A stretch of 64,000 nucleotides of DNA, from NCBI RefSeq assembly GCF_006007965.1, contig NZ_CP040748.1:2976001-3040000 (forward strand). The letters are read 5' to 3'. Positions 42,144 to 51,114 of this stretch are shown here, piece by piece. The first letter of the stretch is position 1, and each line of letters begins with the position of its first letter. Both the position numbers and the translations under genes were made by a program. Under the pieces are notes generated by a model. The model was not told the DNA's origin, ran no database searches, and saw only the letters and a program-made list of their open reading frames with translations. The stretch is from Nocardioides jishulii. GTDB taxonomy: Bacteria > Actinomycetota > Actinomycetes > Propionibacteriales > Nocardioidaceae.

Positions 42144-43465
42144 CCTCCCTCGACCCGCGTACGTCCGTGGCTGCGCTCGCCGCCGCAGCACCGGCCCTCC
42201 TCGGCCGGGTCTCCCAGGTGCTGGGCCTGCAGCTGGTCGTCACCGGCCTGCCGGCCGCCGTCGGCGACCTCGTCGAGGTCGAGGGCGACGAGCCGGTGCT
42301 GGCCGAGGTTGCAGCCAGCGGCCCCGAGGGGCTGACCTGCCTGCCGCTGGGGTCCACCACCGGCCTCACCGCCGGCGCCCTGGTGCGCCACACCGGTGGA
42401 CCGTTGCGGATCCGGGTCGGCGAGGAGCTGCGCGGCCGCGTGCTCGACGGGCTCGGCCGTCCCATCGACGGCGGACCCTCCCTCGACCACCTGTCCCTGG
42501 TCGGGGTCGACCACCCCGCCCCCGACGCCCTGGCCCGTCCGCGCATCGTGCACCAGCTCGGGCTCGGCGTCCGCGCCCTCGACTCCCTCGTCCCCTGCGG
42601 ACGCGGTCAGCGCCTCGGCATCATGGCCGGCTCCGGCGTCGGCAAGTCGAGCCTGCTCTCCATGGTCGCCCGCGGCACCGACGCGGAGATCTGCGTCCTC
42701 GCCCTGGTCGGCGAACGTGGCCGTGAGGTGCGCGAGTTCATCGAGAACGACCTCGGTCCCGAGGGTCTGGCCCGCTCGATCGTGGTCGTCGCCACCTCCG
42801 ACGCCCCGCCCGTCGAGCGCCTGCGCGCCGCCTTCGTCGCCACCCGCATCGCCGAGTCGTTCCGCGACGCCGGCCGCCACGTGGTGCTGATGATGGACAG
42901 CCTGACCCGCGTGGCGATGGCCCAGCGCGAGATCGGCCTGTCGGCCGGCGAGCCTCCCGCCACCCGCGGCTACCCGCCGAGCGTCTTCGCGCTGATGCCC
43001 CGCCTGCTCGAGCGGGCCGGCACCTCCCCGGTCGGCAGCATCACCGGCCTCTACACCGTGCTCGTCGAGGGCGACGACATGCAGGACCCGATCGGCGACA
43101 CCGCCCGCTCGATCCTCGACGGTCACGTGGTGCTCTCGCGCCGTCTGGCCACCTCGGGCCACTTCCCCAGCATCGACGTGCTCGAGTCGATATCGCGCGT
43201 CAACGGTGCGGTCACCACCCCCGACCAACGTCAGGACGCGACCTGGTTGCGACGCCTGCTCGCCGCGCACCGCGACGTCAAGGAGCTCGTCGAGATCGGG
43301 GCGTACGCCCGTGGCGCCGACCCGGACGCCGACCTCGCCCTGGCCCTGATGCCGCGCATCAACGACTTCCTGCGCCAGGAGATGGACGACTCCACCCCGA
43401 CCGCGCAGACGTGGGGCCGGCTGCACGCCCTGCTGCATCCCGCTGAGCTGGGGGCCGCGTCGTGA
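42140..43465 (+). CDS. fliI: flagellum-specific export ATPase FliI
   Basis: The 441-residue F1-beta-like ATPase has Walker A MAGSGVGKSSLL, the GERGREVREF motif and Walker B VVLMMDSLTRVAMAQREIGLS, followed by PPSVFALMPRLLERAG. It energises unloading of export substrates. It starts with GTG 42140 overlapping the fliH stop, and its stop overlaps the fliJ GTG. Confidence 0.96.
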   Translation: MTSLDPRTSVAALAAAAPALLGRVSQVLGLQLVVTGLPAAVGDLVEVEGDEPVLAEVAASGPEGLTCLPLGSTTGLTAGALVRHTGGPLRIRVGEELRGRVLDGLGRPIDGGPSLDHLSLVGVDHPAPDALARPRIVHQLGLGVRALDSLVPCGRGQRLGIMAGSGVGKSSLLSMVARGTDAEICVLALVGERGREVREFIENDLGPEGLARSIVVVATSDAPPVERLRAAFVATRIAESFRDAGRHVVLMMDSLTRVAMAQREIGLSAGEPPATRGYPPSVFALMPRLLERAGTSPVGSITGLYTVLVEGDDMQDPIGDTARSILDGHVVLSRRLATSGHFPSIDVLESISRVNGAVTTPDQRQDATWLRRLLAAHRDVKELVEIGAYARGADPDADLALALMPRINDFLRQEMDDSTPTAQTWGRLHALLHPAELGAAS

Positions 43466-43983
43466 GCGCCCGCAACCTCGACCGCGGCATGCGGGCCGTG
43501 GAGCGTGTCCGCGCGGTGCGCGAGCGCGACAGCCGGATCGGACTGCAGCAGGCGCTCGCCGAGCGCGAGCAGCGACGTGCCCGCCTCGCCGACCTGAACG
43601 ACCAGCTGGCCAGTTCTCCCGCCTGGGACGAGGGTGACGCCACCTCCTTCCGCGCCCGCCGCGCCGCCGTCCTGGCGATCGGGGCAGCCGCCGGGGCGGC
43701 AGGCGACCAGCTCGGCGCCGCCCACCGCATCGCCGACTCCGCGCAGGCGCACTGGTCCACCGACAAGACCCGGCTCGCCGCCGTCGAGTCGCTGCTGGCC
43801 CGGCGGGCCGAGGTCAGGCGCGGCGAACGGGCGCACCGCGAGGCCGTCGAGCTCGACGACATCGCCGCCCAGCTGTGGGGGCGCGCCCAGCGCGTCAGGC
43901 CTGCCGCTTCCTTCCCCACAACTCCCGCCTCCTCCTCTGCCACCCCCACCCGTTCTCCCCTCGACCCGCAAGGTGCCCGATGA
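43462..43983 (+). CDS. fliJ: flagellar export protein FliJ
   Basis: The 173-residue protein is an Arg/Glu/Ala-rich coiled coil ([39 protein letters not shown]). It has the length, composition and position after fliI expected of FliJ, which forms the ATPase stalk. The C-terminal about 25 residues are Ser/Thr/Pro-rich. It overlaps fliI and the following hydrolase by four bases each. Confidence 0.85.
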   Translation: MSARNLDRGMRAVERVRAVRERDSRIGLQQALAEREQRRARLADLNDQLASSPAWDEGDATSFRARRAAVLAIGAAAGAAGDQLGAAHRIADSAQAHWSTDKTRLAAVESLLARRAEVRRGERAHREAVELDDIAAQLWGRAQRVRPAASFPTTPASSSATPTRSPLDPQGAR

Positions 43984-44948
43984 GCGTCGCCGACGTGACC
44001 AGTCGGATCTCCGAGATCCAGAGCCAGCTCACGCTGCTCGCCCCCAGCCCGTCCAGCCTCTCCACCGGGCAGGCGGCCTTCAGCGCCGCCCTCGAGGGCG
44101 CCCTCCTCGACACCGGGAGCACCGCCGGCGGGACCGGCGGCGGCACCGCCGCTGGCGAGGCTGTGGTCGACGAGGCGAAGAAGTACCTCGGCATCCCCTA
44201 CGTCTGGGGCGGCACCGACCCGTCGAAGGGGCTGGACTGCTCGGGCCTGGTCCAGCTGGTCTACCGCAACCTGGGCTACGAGCTGCCGCGCGTCTCCTAC
44301 CAGCAGGCCGCTGCCGGCCGACCGGTGGCGAGCATGGCCCAGGCCCAGCCCGGCGACCTGATCGCCTGGGACAACTCGAGCCGCAACAAGGGCGTCGACC
44401 ACATCGCCATCTACATCGGCAACGGGAAGATGATCGAGGCGCCGCGCACCGGTCTCGACGTCCGGATCATCGACGTGCCCACCACCCCCGACGTGATCCG
44501 TCGGATCGTTCCCGACGCCGGACTCGCAGGCGTGCAGCCGGCGTCCGTGCCCGGCCTGCCGGCCGGCGGCGCAGCGTTCGCCCCGCTCTTCGCCACGGCC
44601 GGGGCCACGCACGGGGTCTCCCCCGCCCTGCTCGCTGCCGTCGCCCGTCAGGAGTCCGGCTTCGACCCGACCGCGGTCAGCCCCGCCGGCGCCCAGGGGC
44701 TCATGCAGCTGATGCCCGCGACTGCGCAGGGCCTCGGAGTGAGCAACTCCTTCGACCCGGGTCAGGCCGTCGACGGCGCCGCACGGCTGCTGCGCGACCT
44801 GCTCGACCGCTTCGGCAGCACCGACCTGGCGCTGGCTGCGTACAACGCCGGGCCGGGCGCGGTGATGCGGCACGGCGGCATCCCGCCCTACCAGGAGACG
44901 CAGAACTACGTGCGATCGATCATGGCGATGCTGGAGGGGGCCCGATGA
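43980..44948 (+). CDS. NlpC/P60 plus lytic transglycosylase peptidoglycan hydrolase of the flagellar operon
   Basis: The 322-residue protein has two wall-cutting domains. Residues about 58-160 are NlpC/P60, with Cys87 ([12 protein letters not shown]), His141 ([11 protein letters not shown]) and a third polar residue near 153. Residues about 198-320 are a lytic transglycosylase with catalytic Glu225 (ARQESGFDP), [17 protein letters not shown] and [12 protein letters not shown]. The first 20 residues ([19 protein letters not shown]) form an amphipathic helix, not a Sec signal. It overlaps fliJ and fliK, so export through the flagellar type III gate is likely. It would open peptidoglycan for the rod as FlgJ does elsewhere. 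No flgJ gene is present. Confidence 0.9.
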   Translation: MSVADVTSRISEIQSQLTLLAPSPSSLSTGQAAFSAALEGALLDTGSTAGGTGGGTAAGEAVVDEAKKYLGIPYVWGGTDPSKGLDCSGLVQLVYRNLGYELPRVSYQQAAAGRPVASMAQAQPGDLIAWDNSSRNKGVDHIAIYIGNGKMIEAPRTGLDVRIIDVPTTPDVIRRIVPDAGLAGVQPASVPGLPAGGAAFAPLFATAGATHGVSPALLAAVARQESGFDPTAVSPAGAQGLMQLMPATAQGLGVSNSFDPGQAVDGAARLLRDLLDRFGSTDLALAAYNAGPGAVMRHGGIPPYQETQNYVRSIMAMLEGAR

Positions 44949-46129
44949 CCGCGCTTCCCCCGCTGCCGGCCAGCGCCGCTCCCGCCGCCAGCGCAGCCGG
45001 GCCGTCCGCCTCGTCGGGCGCCGGCTCGGGAGGCTTCCTCGAGATGCTGCTCGCGGCCCTGCCCGGCGCAGCTGTGGCTGCCCCCACCACCCCAGCCACC
45101 CCCACTGGCACGGGTACCCCGACGGGGCTCACCGGCCTCCCCTCCGAGGCGAGCGACGCGACTGTGTCCCGCGACCAGGACGCCGACGCGGAGACCGGTC
45201 CGCAGGCGGAGACCGAGCCGGTCCTGCCCGTGCCGTTCTCCGCGACCCCGCCGGTTGCCGTCACCGAGGCTGTCCGGCTGGCCGAGGCGCCCACCGGGAC
45301 CACGACCGACGCCACCGAGCCCAGGACCGACGAGTCAGGCGGACGTACGTTCCTGCTGCCCGGCCCCGTCGCGACGCCGCAGGGGGCAGCGCTCTCCGCG
45401 CCGGTCTCCCTGGCTGGCGTCTCGGCCGCTTCGGTGCCGCTCGCGGACGGCATCCAGCCCGACTCCACGACCACCGCCACGACCACCGCCACGAGCGCTG
45501 CCACGACCGCCGGCGCCACCGGGGTGCCCGCCTCCGGTGCCCCGAGCGCGACTTCCGCACCGGGCATCGACATCTCGGCCATGACCCCGGTCCAGGCCGT
45601 GACCACAGCTCCGCCCATCGCAACCGCTGCCAGCGCCGCGACGGCGACCCCGACTGCGGCTCCGCCGGTGGCGGACCAGGTCTTCGGCGAGGTGTCGCGC
45701 CTCGTCTCCCGGGGCGACGGCACGCACCGGCTCACCATGACACTCAGCCCGGAGGCGCTCGGCGACGTACGCGTGACGCTCACCCTCCGCAACGGAGAGG
45801 TCACCGTCGACTTCGCGGCCGGCGACGAGGCCCGGCGCGCCCTGCTCGAGAGCGCGCCCGAGCTGCGCCGCCTGCTCGAGTTGACCGGTGCGAGCGAGAG
45901 CCGGGTCACCGTGCGCGACGGCGCCGGCCCAGGTGCGGGCCAGGCCCACGACGGCCCCTCCACCAGCGGCAGGGGCGCCGACGAGGCCCACCGCGACCAG
46001 GACCACCACGCAGGGACGCGTGACGGAGAGAACGCCATGGATGGCAACCACCGCGGACCAGGCGACACCCGCCTGCCGCACGACCCGGTCAGGTCGACCC
46101 GCGCTGCGGGCCTCGACCTGACCCTGTGA
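44945..46129 (+). CDS. fliK: flagellar hook-length control protein FliK
   Basis: The 394-residue protein has a long, disordered Ala/Thr/Pro-rich ruler region (about 1-240). A folded C-terminal domain follows with [65 protein letters not shown], matching the Flg_hook domain that switches export specificity. The last about 60 residues are His/Asp/Gly-rich. ATG 44945 overlaps the hydrolase stop. Confidence 0.9.
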   Translation: MTALPPLPASAAPAASAAGPSASSGAGSGGFLEMLLAALPGAAVAAPTTPATPTGTGTPTGLTGLPSEASDATVSRDQDADAETGPQAETEPVLPVPFSATPPVAVTEAVRLAEAPTGTTTDATEPRTDESGGRTFLLPGPVATPQGAALSAPVSLAGVSAASVPLADGIQPDSTTTATTTATSAATTAGATGVPASGAPSATSAPGIDISAMTPVQAVTTAPPIATAASAATATPTAAPPVADQVFGEVSRLVSRGDGTHRLTMTLSPEALGDVRVTLTLRNGEVTVDFAAGDEARRALLESAPELRRLLELTGASESRVTVRDGAGPGAGQAHDGPSTSGRGADEAHRDQDHHAGTRDGENAMDGNHRGPGDTRLPHDPVRSTRAAGLDLTL

Positions 46130-46138
46130 GGAGGAAAC

Positions 46139-46582
46139 GTGTCGATCCCGGCCACCGAGGCCGTGACTCCGGGACTGTTCGGCACCGGAGCCACTGCGAC
46201 TCAGACCACCCAGGACAAGGACATGTTCCTGCAGCTCCTGGTCACCCAGATGCGCTACCAGGACCCGCTCAACCCCACCGACTCCAGCCAGTTCCTGGCC
46301 CAGACGGCGCAGTTCACGTCGCTGGAGAAGATGCAGGCCGTGGCTGACCAGACCGCGCTGCTGCTCGCCTCCCAGATGGCCTTCGGGGCCAGTGGGCTCG
46401 TCGGGCGCCACGTCACCTACACCGACGCCGACGGCAAGGTCCAGAAGGGCACGGTCTCCGGCGTGACCTTCGGCGCCTCCGGCCCGGTGCTCGACATCGA
46501 CGGCGCCGAGGTGCCGTTGGGCTCCATCGTGTCGGTCACCGACGGGACAGCCACTCCCGACGCGACCACCGACTCCGACTGA
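46139..46582 (+). CDS. flgD: flagellar hook-capping protein FlgD
   Basis: The 147-residue protein carries the FlgD signature DKDMFLQLLVTQMRYQDPLNPTDSSQFLAQTAQFTSLEKMQ and a short C-terminal beta domain (GRHVTYTDADGKVQKGTVSGVTFGASGPVLDIDGAEVPLGSI). It caps the growing hook. GTG 46139 follows a strong GAGGAGGA site. At this length it lacks the larger FlgD/tudor insert of enterobacteria. Confidence 0.95.
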   Translation: MSIPATEAVTPGLFGTGATATQTTQDKDMFLQLLVTQMRYQDPLNPTDSSQFLAQTAQFTSLEKMQAVADQTALLLASQMAFGASGLVGRHVTYTDADGKVQKGTVSGVTFGASGPVLDIDGAEVPLGSIVSVTDGTATPDATTDSD

Positions 46583-46640
46583 CCTTCCTGATCGTCCCCT
46601 TCTCCATCACTCTGCTCTCCATCACTCTGCGAGGAAACCC

Positions 46641-47495
46641 ATGCTCCGCTCACTCTTCTCCGGCATCTCCGGGCTCCGCGTCAACCAGACCATGCTCGAC
46701 GTGACCGGCAACAACATCGCCAACGCCAACACCACCGGCTTCAAGTCCTCGACCACGGTCTTCCAGGACACCCTCAGCCAGCTGCTCGGTGGCGCCACCG
46801 CCGCCAACGCCACCGGCGGCGGCACCAACCCGACCCAGGTCGGCCTCGGCGTGCAGCTCGCCGCGACCGCCACCAACTTCGGTCAGGGCTCGGCCCAGAC
46901 CACCGGCCGGGCCACCGACCTGATGATCCAGGGCGACGGCATGTTCGTCGTCCGCAAGGGCAACGAGCAGCTCTACACCCGTGCGGGCGCCTTCGCGTTC
47001 GACGAGACCGGCGTGCTGGTCAGTCCCAACGGCAACCGGGTGCAGGGCTACCTCCTCGACGCGGCCGGCAACCCCACGGGCGGCCTCGCCGACGTCACCC
47101 TCGACGTCGCCAACGCGGTCCCCGCCGTGCCTGCCGGCGTCAGCATGACCTCGTACCAGATCGGCAGCGACGGCAAGGTCCGCGGCATCTTCTCCGACGG
47201 CGTGCAGCGCGACATGGCGCAGATCGCCCTGGCCAACTTCACCAACGTCCAGGGCCTGGAGAAGGTCGGGGAGACCTCCTTCCGCGCCAGCGCCAACTCG
47301 GGCGCTGCGCAGATCGGCACCCCCGGTGAGGGCCAGATGGGCAAGATCGTGGGTGGCGCCCTGGAGATGTCCAACGTCGACCTCGCCGCTGAGTTCACCA
47401 ACCTGATCCTCGCCCAGCGCGGCTTCCAGGCCAGCTCGCGAGTGATCACCACCTCCGACCAGGTGCTCGAGGAGCTCGTCAACATCAAGCGCTGA
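46641..47495 (+). CDS. flgE: flagellar hook protein FlgE
   Basis: The 284-residue rod/hook-family protein has N-terminal SLFSGISGLRVNQTMLDVTGNNIANANTTGFKSS and C-terminal [42 protein letters not shown]. It is much shorter than typical FlgE (about 400) and near the size of FlgG. Its place after flgD and the QTTGRATDLMIQGDGMFVV segment fit the hook/distal-rod class. No other flgE, flgF or flgG is in the window, so it may build both distal rod and hook. GAGGAAA precedes ATG 46641. Confidence 0.88.
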   Translation: MLRSLFSGISGLRVNQTMLDVTGNNIANANTTGFKSSTTVFQDTLSQLLGGATAANATGGGTNPTQVGLGVQLAATATNFGQGSAQTTGRATDLMIQGDGMFVVRKGNEQLYTRAGAFAFDETGVLVSPNGNRVQGYLLDAAGNPTGGLADVTLDVANAVPAVPAGVSMTSYQIGSDGKVRGIFSDGVQRDMAQIALANFTNVQGLEKVGETSFRASANSGAAQIGTPGEGQMGKIVGGALEMSNVDLAAEFTNLILAQRGFQASSRVITTSDQVLEELVNIKR

Positions 47496-47509
47496 CGACT
47501 CCCCGGCCG

Positions 47510-47546
47510 CGACCGGCGCGTGCTCCGCGAGGAGCCGCGTCGGTCG
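47510..47546 (+). terminator. hairpin terminator after flgE
   Basis: A long stem (CGACCGGCGCG with one wobble, then GCTCC, and complements) with loop GCGA and a single bulged T begins 14 bases beyond the flgE stop. It ends the flgB-to-flgE run. Confidence 0.8.
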
Positions 47547-47570
47547 TCGGCATTTCGCCACCTCGGACGC

Positions 47571-47596
47571 CTCAGGTGCCGGTGCGGCCCGCCGAT
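47571..47596 (+). promoter_or_regulatory. FliA-type promoter of flbD-motA-motB-fliL
   Basis: CTCA (47571-47574), a 16-base spacer and GCCGAT (47591-47596) form a full match, 62 bases before the chosen flbD start and directly after the terminator. Confidence 0.77.
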
Positions 47597-47658
47597 GGGG
47601 TGGGTGTCGCCCCACGGACGGGCCGACTCCCGTGGACAGCACAAGGATGGTGCGCTCG

Positions 47659-47967
47659 ATGATCATGTTGACCCGTCTGTCAGGCACGCCGTTCGTGCTC
47701 AACTCAGACCTGATCGAACGCATCGACGCCACCCCCGACACCGTCGTGACGCTCGCCGACGGCACCAAGTACGTCGTGGCCGACTCGATGCCCCAGGTCG
47801 TCGACGCCGTGCGCACCTACCGCAGCGAGATCGTCGCGCTCTCCTGGCAGCTCGACCCGAGCTCGGGACGTACACCTGCGGCGGCAGCTCCCGCCCCCAG
47901 CCACCTGGCCACGGTAGCCCCGCTGCCGGGCGTCGAGGTCGAGGGCACTCCTGAGGAGGAGAACTGA
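47659..47967 (+). CDS. flbD: FlbD-family flagellar protein
   Basis: The 102-residue protein has a first half matching the small FlbD family: IMLTRLSGTPFVLNSDLIERIDATPDTVVTLADGTKYVVADS then VVDAVRTYRSEIVAL. An Ala/Pro-rich tail follows. Its role is unknown, though it is regularly placed before motA in Gram-positive flagellar loci, as here. ATG 47659 has AAGGA 11 bases upstream; ATG 47647 and ATG 47665 are alternatives. The stop shares one base with the motA start. Confidence 0.88.
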   Translation: MIMLTRLSGTPFVLNSDLIERIDATPDTVVTLADGTKYVVADSMPQVVDAVRTYRSEIVALSWQLDPSSGRTPAAAAPAPSHLATVAPLPGVEVEGTPEEEN

Positions 47968-48731
47968 TGGATCCGGCCACCCTGATCGGCATCATCCTGG
48001 CCTTCGCGGTGATCGCGATCGCCAACCTCCTCGAGGGCGGCGACCCCACGGCGATGTTCCTGCTGCCCCCGATGCTCCTGGTCTTCGGAGCCACCCTGGC
48101 GATCACCGTCGCCGGTGGCACCGTCGCCGACGCCAAGCACGCCCTGGTCTCCCTCAAGCACGCCTTCACCGGCAAGCCCGCCAGCTCCGCCGACCTCGTG
48201 CCCGTCGTCGTCTCCCTGGCCGAGCGCGCCCGCCGCGAGGGCCTGCTCGCGCTCGAGGACTCGCTGCGCGAGATCGACGACCCGTTCCTGGTCAAGGGCA
48301 TGACCCTGGCCATCGACGGGACCGACCCCGAGGAGGTCCGCGAGATCCTCGAGGCCGAGGTCTACGCCAAGAAGGCCCAGGACAAGCACGCGGCCAAGTT
48401 CTTCGGCGACGCTGGCGCCTACGCCCCCACCATCGGCATCGTCGGCACGGTCATGGGCCTCGTGCACGTGCTCGAGAGCCTCGCCGAGCCCGAGAAGCTC
48501 GGCCACCTGATCGGCGCCGCCTTCCTCGCGACCCTGTGGGGCGTCTTCTCCGCCAACGTGCTGTGGCTGCCCATCAGCAACCGCCTCAAGCGCCTGAGCG
48601 AGCTCGAGACCACCCGCATGGAGGTCGCCATCGAGGGCATCGCCGCCATCCAGTCCGGCTCCAACCCCCGGGTCGTGGCGCAGAAGCTGACGTCGCTCCT
48701 CCCCGCGGGACAGCACGCCGAGGCGGCCTGA
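47967..48731 (+). CDS. motA: flagellar motor stator protein MotA
   Basis: The 254-residue stator subunit has four membrane helices (about residues 3-20, 30-50, 150-170, 180-200). The conserved APTIGIVGTVMGLVHVLESL carries the proline that faces the ion path, and charged residues lie in the cytoplasmic loop (ARREGLLALEDSLREIDDPFL). With MotB it converts ion flow into torque on FliG. It is one base from motB. Confidence 0.95.
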   Translation: MDPATLIGIILAFAVIAIANLLEGGDPTAMFLLPPMLLVFGATLAITVAGGTVADAKHALVSLKHAFTGKPASSADLVPVVVSLAERARREGLLALEDSLREIDDPFLVKGMTLAIDGTDPEEVREILEAEVYAKKAQDKHAAKFFGDAGAYAPTIGIVGTVMGLVHVLESLAEPEKLGHLIGAAFLATLWGVFSANVLWLPISNRLKRLSELETTRMEVAIEGIAAIQSGSNPRVVAQKLTSLLPAGQHAEAA

Positions 48732-48732
48732 G

Positions 48733-49617
48733 ATGGCTCGCCGCACACGCCGCGAGATCGAGGAGGAGCACGAGAACCACGAGCGGTGGATGGTCACCTA
48801 CGCCGACATGGTGACGCTCCTGATGGTGCTCTTCATCGTCATGTTCGCGATGAGCCAGGTCGACGAGGAGAAGTACGGGGCCCTGAAGCAGGGGCTCGCC
48901 ACCGGCTTCGGCGGCCAGTCAGCCACCGTGATGGACGGCTCCCGGGCCCTGCTCGACAAGGAGGGCAGCGCCCCGGTCACGCCTCTCCCCAACGGGGACG
49001 ACCCCGAGCTCACCGCCGAGCAGCGCCGGGCGGTGGACGCCGCGGTCACCCGCCAGGAGCAGCTGCGCCGGCAGCGCGCGTACGGCGACGTCGAGGCCGA
49101 GGTCGACCGACTGGTGGAGATCCGCGACCGGCTGGAGCGGGCCATGCGCCGAGGCGGCCTGGGGCGTGACGTGGTCACCACCATCGACAACCGTGGCCTG
49201 GTGGTCAGCCTGGTCTCGCGCCACGTCGTCTTCGAGGCCGACCGCGCCGAGCTGACCCCGCGCGGCACCCAGGTGGTCAACACCCTCGCGACGGTGCTGC
49301 GCCGCATCCCGGACCCGCTCCAGGTCGACGGCCACACCAACCAGGTGCCGGTGAAGCCGAAGTACTACGCCACCGACTGGGACCTGTCGGCGGCCCGCGC
49401 CATCACCGTCCTGCGGCACCTGGACGAGACCCAGGGCATCAAGGGCTCGCGCCTGACGGCGTCGGCCTTCGGCCACGAGAAGCCGCTGGTCGACCCGGCC
49501 AGGGCTGGGTCCCAGCGCATCAACAAACGAGTCGACATCGTCGTCCTCTCCTCGCTCCCGGCCGAGAGCCGCGAGCTGCTGGAGCAGGCCGCGAAGCAAC
49601 GAGGAGGCAGGACATGA
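48733..49617 (+). CDS. motB: flagellar motor stator protein MotB
   Basis: The 294-residue protein has a short basic N-terminus and a single TM helix that starts with the ion-binding Asp25 (WMVTYADMVTLLMVLFIVMFAMSQ). The C-terminal OmpA-like peptidoglycan-binding domain shows LQVDGHTNQVPV, WDLSAARAITVLRHL and KRVDIVVL. It anchors the stator to the wall. The stop overlaps fliL. Confidence 0.95.
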   Translation: MARRTRREIEEEHENHERWMVTYADMVTLLMVLFIVMFAMSQVDEEKYGALKQGLATGFGGQSATVMDGSRALLDKEGSAPVTPLPNGDDPELTAEQRRAVDAAVTRQEQLRRQRAYGDVEAEVDRLVEIRDRLERAMRRGGLGRDVVTTIDNRGLVVSLVSRHVVFEADRAELTPRGTQVVNTLATVLRRIPDPLQVDGHTNQVPVKPKYYATDWDLSAARAITVLRHLDETQGIKGSRLTASAFGHEKPLVDPARAGSQRINKRVDIVVLSSLPAESRELLEQAAKQRGGRT

Positions 49618-50063
49618 CGGTGACGGCGATGCCACCCACGGCAGGCGAGCAGACCGAGGCCCCGGAAGGCAAGGGCAAGGGCAAGGGGAAGCGCAAGAAG
49701 ATCATTGTCGCGGTGCTGGTCCTGGTGGTCGGCGCAGCGGGATGGTTCTTCTTCCTCAAGCCCGACGCCGAGAGCGCCCCGGTCCCCGGCGAGGTGGTGG
49801 TGCTGGACTCGATCCAGGTGAACCTCGCCGCCGGCCACTACCTGCGCCTGGGCCTGGCACTGCAGCTCACCGAGGAAGCCCACGACATCAACGGCAGCAA
49901 GGCCCTGGACGCCGCCATCACGGTCTTCAGCGGCCTCGAGATCGCTGACGTCGCCCGTGGTGAGCAGCGCGAGGAGTTGCGCGAGGAGCTGATGGAGAAG
50001 CTCGACGAGGCCTACCACGGCGAGGTGCTCGAGGTGTTCTACACCGAGTTCGTCACGCAGTGA
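49614..50063 (+). CDS. fliL: flagellar basal body-associated protein FliL
   Basis: The 149-residue protein has a Lys/Gly-rich cytoplasmic N-terminus, a TM helix (KIIVAVLVLVVGAAGWFFFL) and an external domain with LDSIQVNLAAGHYLRLGLALQLTEEAHDIN and ALDAAITVFSGLEIADV, as in FliL. It surrounds and stabilises the stator. It is the last gene before a strong hairpin, ending the flbD unit. Confidence 0.92.
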   Translation: MTVTAMPPTAGEQTEAPEGKGKGKGKRKKIIVAVLVLVVGAAGWFFFLKPDAESAPVPGEVVVLDSIQVNLAAGHYLRLGLALQLTEEAHDINGSKALDAAITVFSGLEIADVARGEQREELREELMEKLDEAYHGEVLEVFYTEFVTQ

Positions 50064-50067
50064 GCCC

Positions 50068-50103
50068 GCTCGGGACGCGCCGTCACGACGGTGCGTCCCG
50101 AGC
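50068..50103 (+). terminator. hairpin terminator after fliL
   Basis: A perfect 11-base stem (GCTCGGGACGC and complement) continues through an inner short stem in the 14-base loop. It begins five bases after the fliL stop and directly precedes the fliM promoter. Confidence 0.82.
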
Positions 50104-50118
50104 CACACCTCGAAAACG

Positions 50119-50144
50119 CTCAGGAGGGCCCCCGGGCCGCCGAT
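50119..50144 (+). promoter_or_regulatory. FliA-type promoter of fliM-fliN-fliO-fliP-fliQ-fliR-flhB
   Basis: CTCA (50119-50122), a 16-base spacer and GCCGAT (50139-50144) form a full match. The first candidate fliM start lies only ten bases beyond the -10, against 44-78 bases for the other units. Confidence 0.76.
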
Positions 50145-50154
50145 TCGTCAGCAC

Positions 50155-51114
50155 GTGACCCCTCCTGCCTCCACGACCGTGTCCCGCCCCGGGACCTCGG
50201 GCGCCCGTGCGCGCCGTCGTACGCGCCGGGCCGAGCCGGTGCCCTACGACTTCCGGCAGCCGATCCAGCTCTCCCGTGAGCACTCGCGCATCCTGCAGCT
50301 CGGGTTCGACTCCTTCGCCCGACAGGCGACGACGGTCTTCACCTCGCTGCTGCGCACCGTGTGCCAGATGCAGCTGGTCTCGGTCCAGCAGCTGAGCTAC
50401 GACGAGTACATCGACTCGCTCCAGGGGCCCACCTACCTGACGAAGTTCCTCGCCGAGCCGATGAGCGGCCAGGGCATGGTCGCGATGCCGCTGGGCGCCG
50501 CCATGGCCAGCATCGACCACATGCTCGGCGGTCCGGGCTCGCCGGTGCAGCCGCAGCGGCCGCTGACCGAGATCGAGAGCAACGTCATCGCCAGCCTCAT
50601 GGAGCGCCTGCTCCACGAGATGCGCTACGGCCTCGCGTCGATCGTGGACCTCGAGCTCGCCGCGACGGGCGTCGAGTACAGCCCCCAGTTCGCCCAGGTG
50701 GGGGGCGCCGGCGACGCGATGGTCGTGGTCGTCCTCGACCTGCGCATCGCCGAGCAGACCCACCAGGTGAGCCTCTGCCTCCCCTTCAACGGCCTGCTCC
50801 CGCACCTCGTCAGGGCTGCCGCCCCCGCGCCGGTCTCCGACCGTGAGCGGGCCAAGAAGGCCCAGGCCGCCGAGATGCTCAAGGCCCAGTTCTCGCTGGT
50901 GCCTGTCGACGTCTCGATCCGCTTCCGCGCGACCCACCAGGACCCGCACTGCCTCGGCTCGCTGAAGCCCGGTGACGTGCTGCGCCTCGCGCACCCCTCG
51001 ACGGCACCCCTCGACGTCGTCGTCGACGACACCACCTTCGCCCACGCCACCGCGGGGGCCAAGGGCCCCCGCCTCGCCGCCCTCATCGTCGACGCCACCA
51101 AGGAAACCCGATGA
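50155..51114 (+). CDS. fliM: flagellar motor switch protein FliM
   Basis: The 319-residue rotor protein has the core FliM pattern: PYDFRQPIQLSREHSRILQLGFDSFARQATTVFTSLLR, then PLTEIESNVIASLMERLLHEMRYGL and a C-terminal SpoA-type segment (LVPVDVSIRFRATHQDPHCLGSLKPGDVLRL). The usual N-terminal CheY-P-binding peptide (LSQxEIDALL) is absent. The N-terminus is instead Arg-rich, and no such peptide can be read upstream in frame. The start is uncertain: GTG 50155 would be almost leaderless, and GTG 50179 or GTG 50239 would leave a normal leader but have no clear ribosome site. Confidence 0.92.
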   Translation: MTPPASTTVSRPGTSGARARRRTRRAEPVPYDFRQPIQLSREHSRILQLGFDSFARQATTVFTSLLRTVCQMQLVSVQQLSYDEYIDSLQGPTYLTKFLAEPMSGQGMVAMPLGAAMASIDHMLGGPGSPVQPQRPLTEIESNVIASLMERLLHEMRYGLASIVDLELAATGVEYSPQFAQVGGAGDAMVVVVLDLRIAEQTHQVSLCLPFNGLLPHLVRAAAPAPVSDRERAKKAQAAEMLKAQFSLVPVDVSIRFRATHQDPHCLGSLKPGDVLRLAHPSTAPLDVVVDDTTFAHATAGAKGPRLAALIVDATKETR

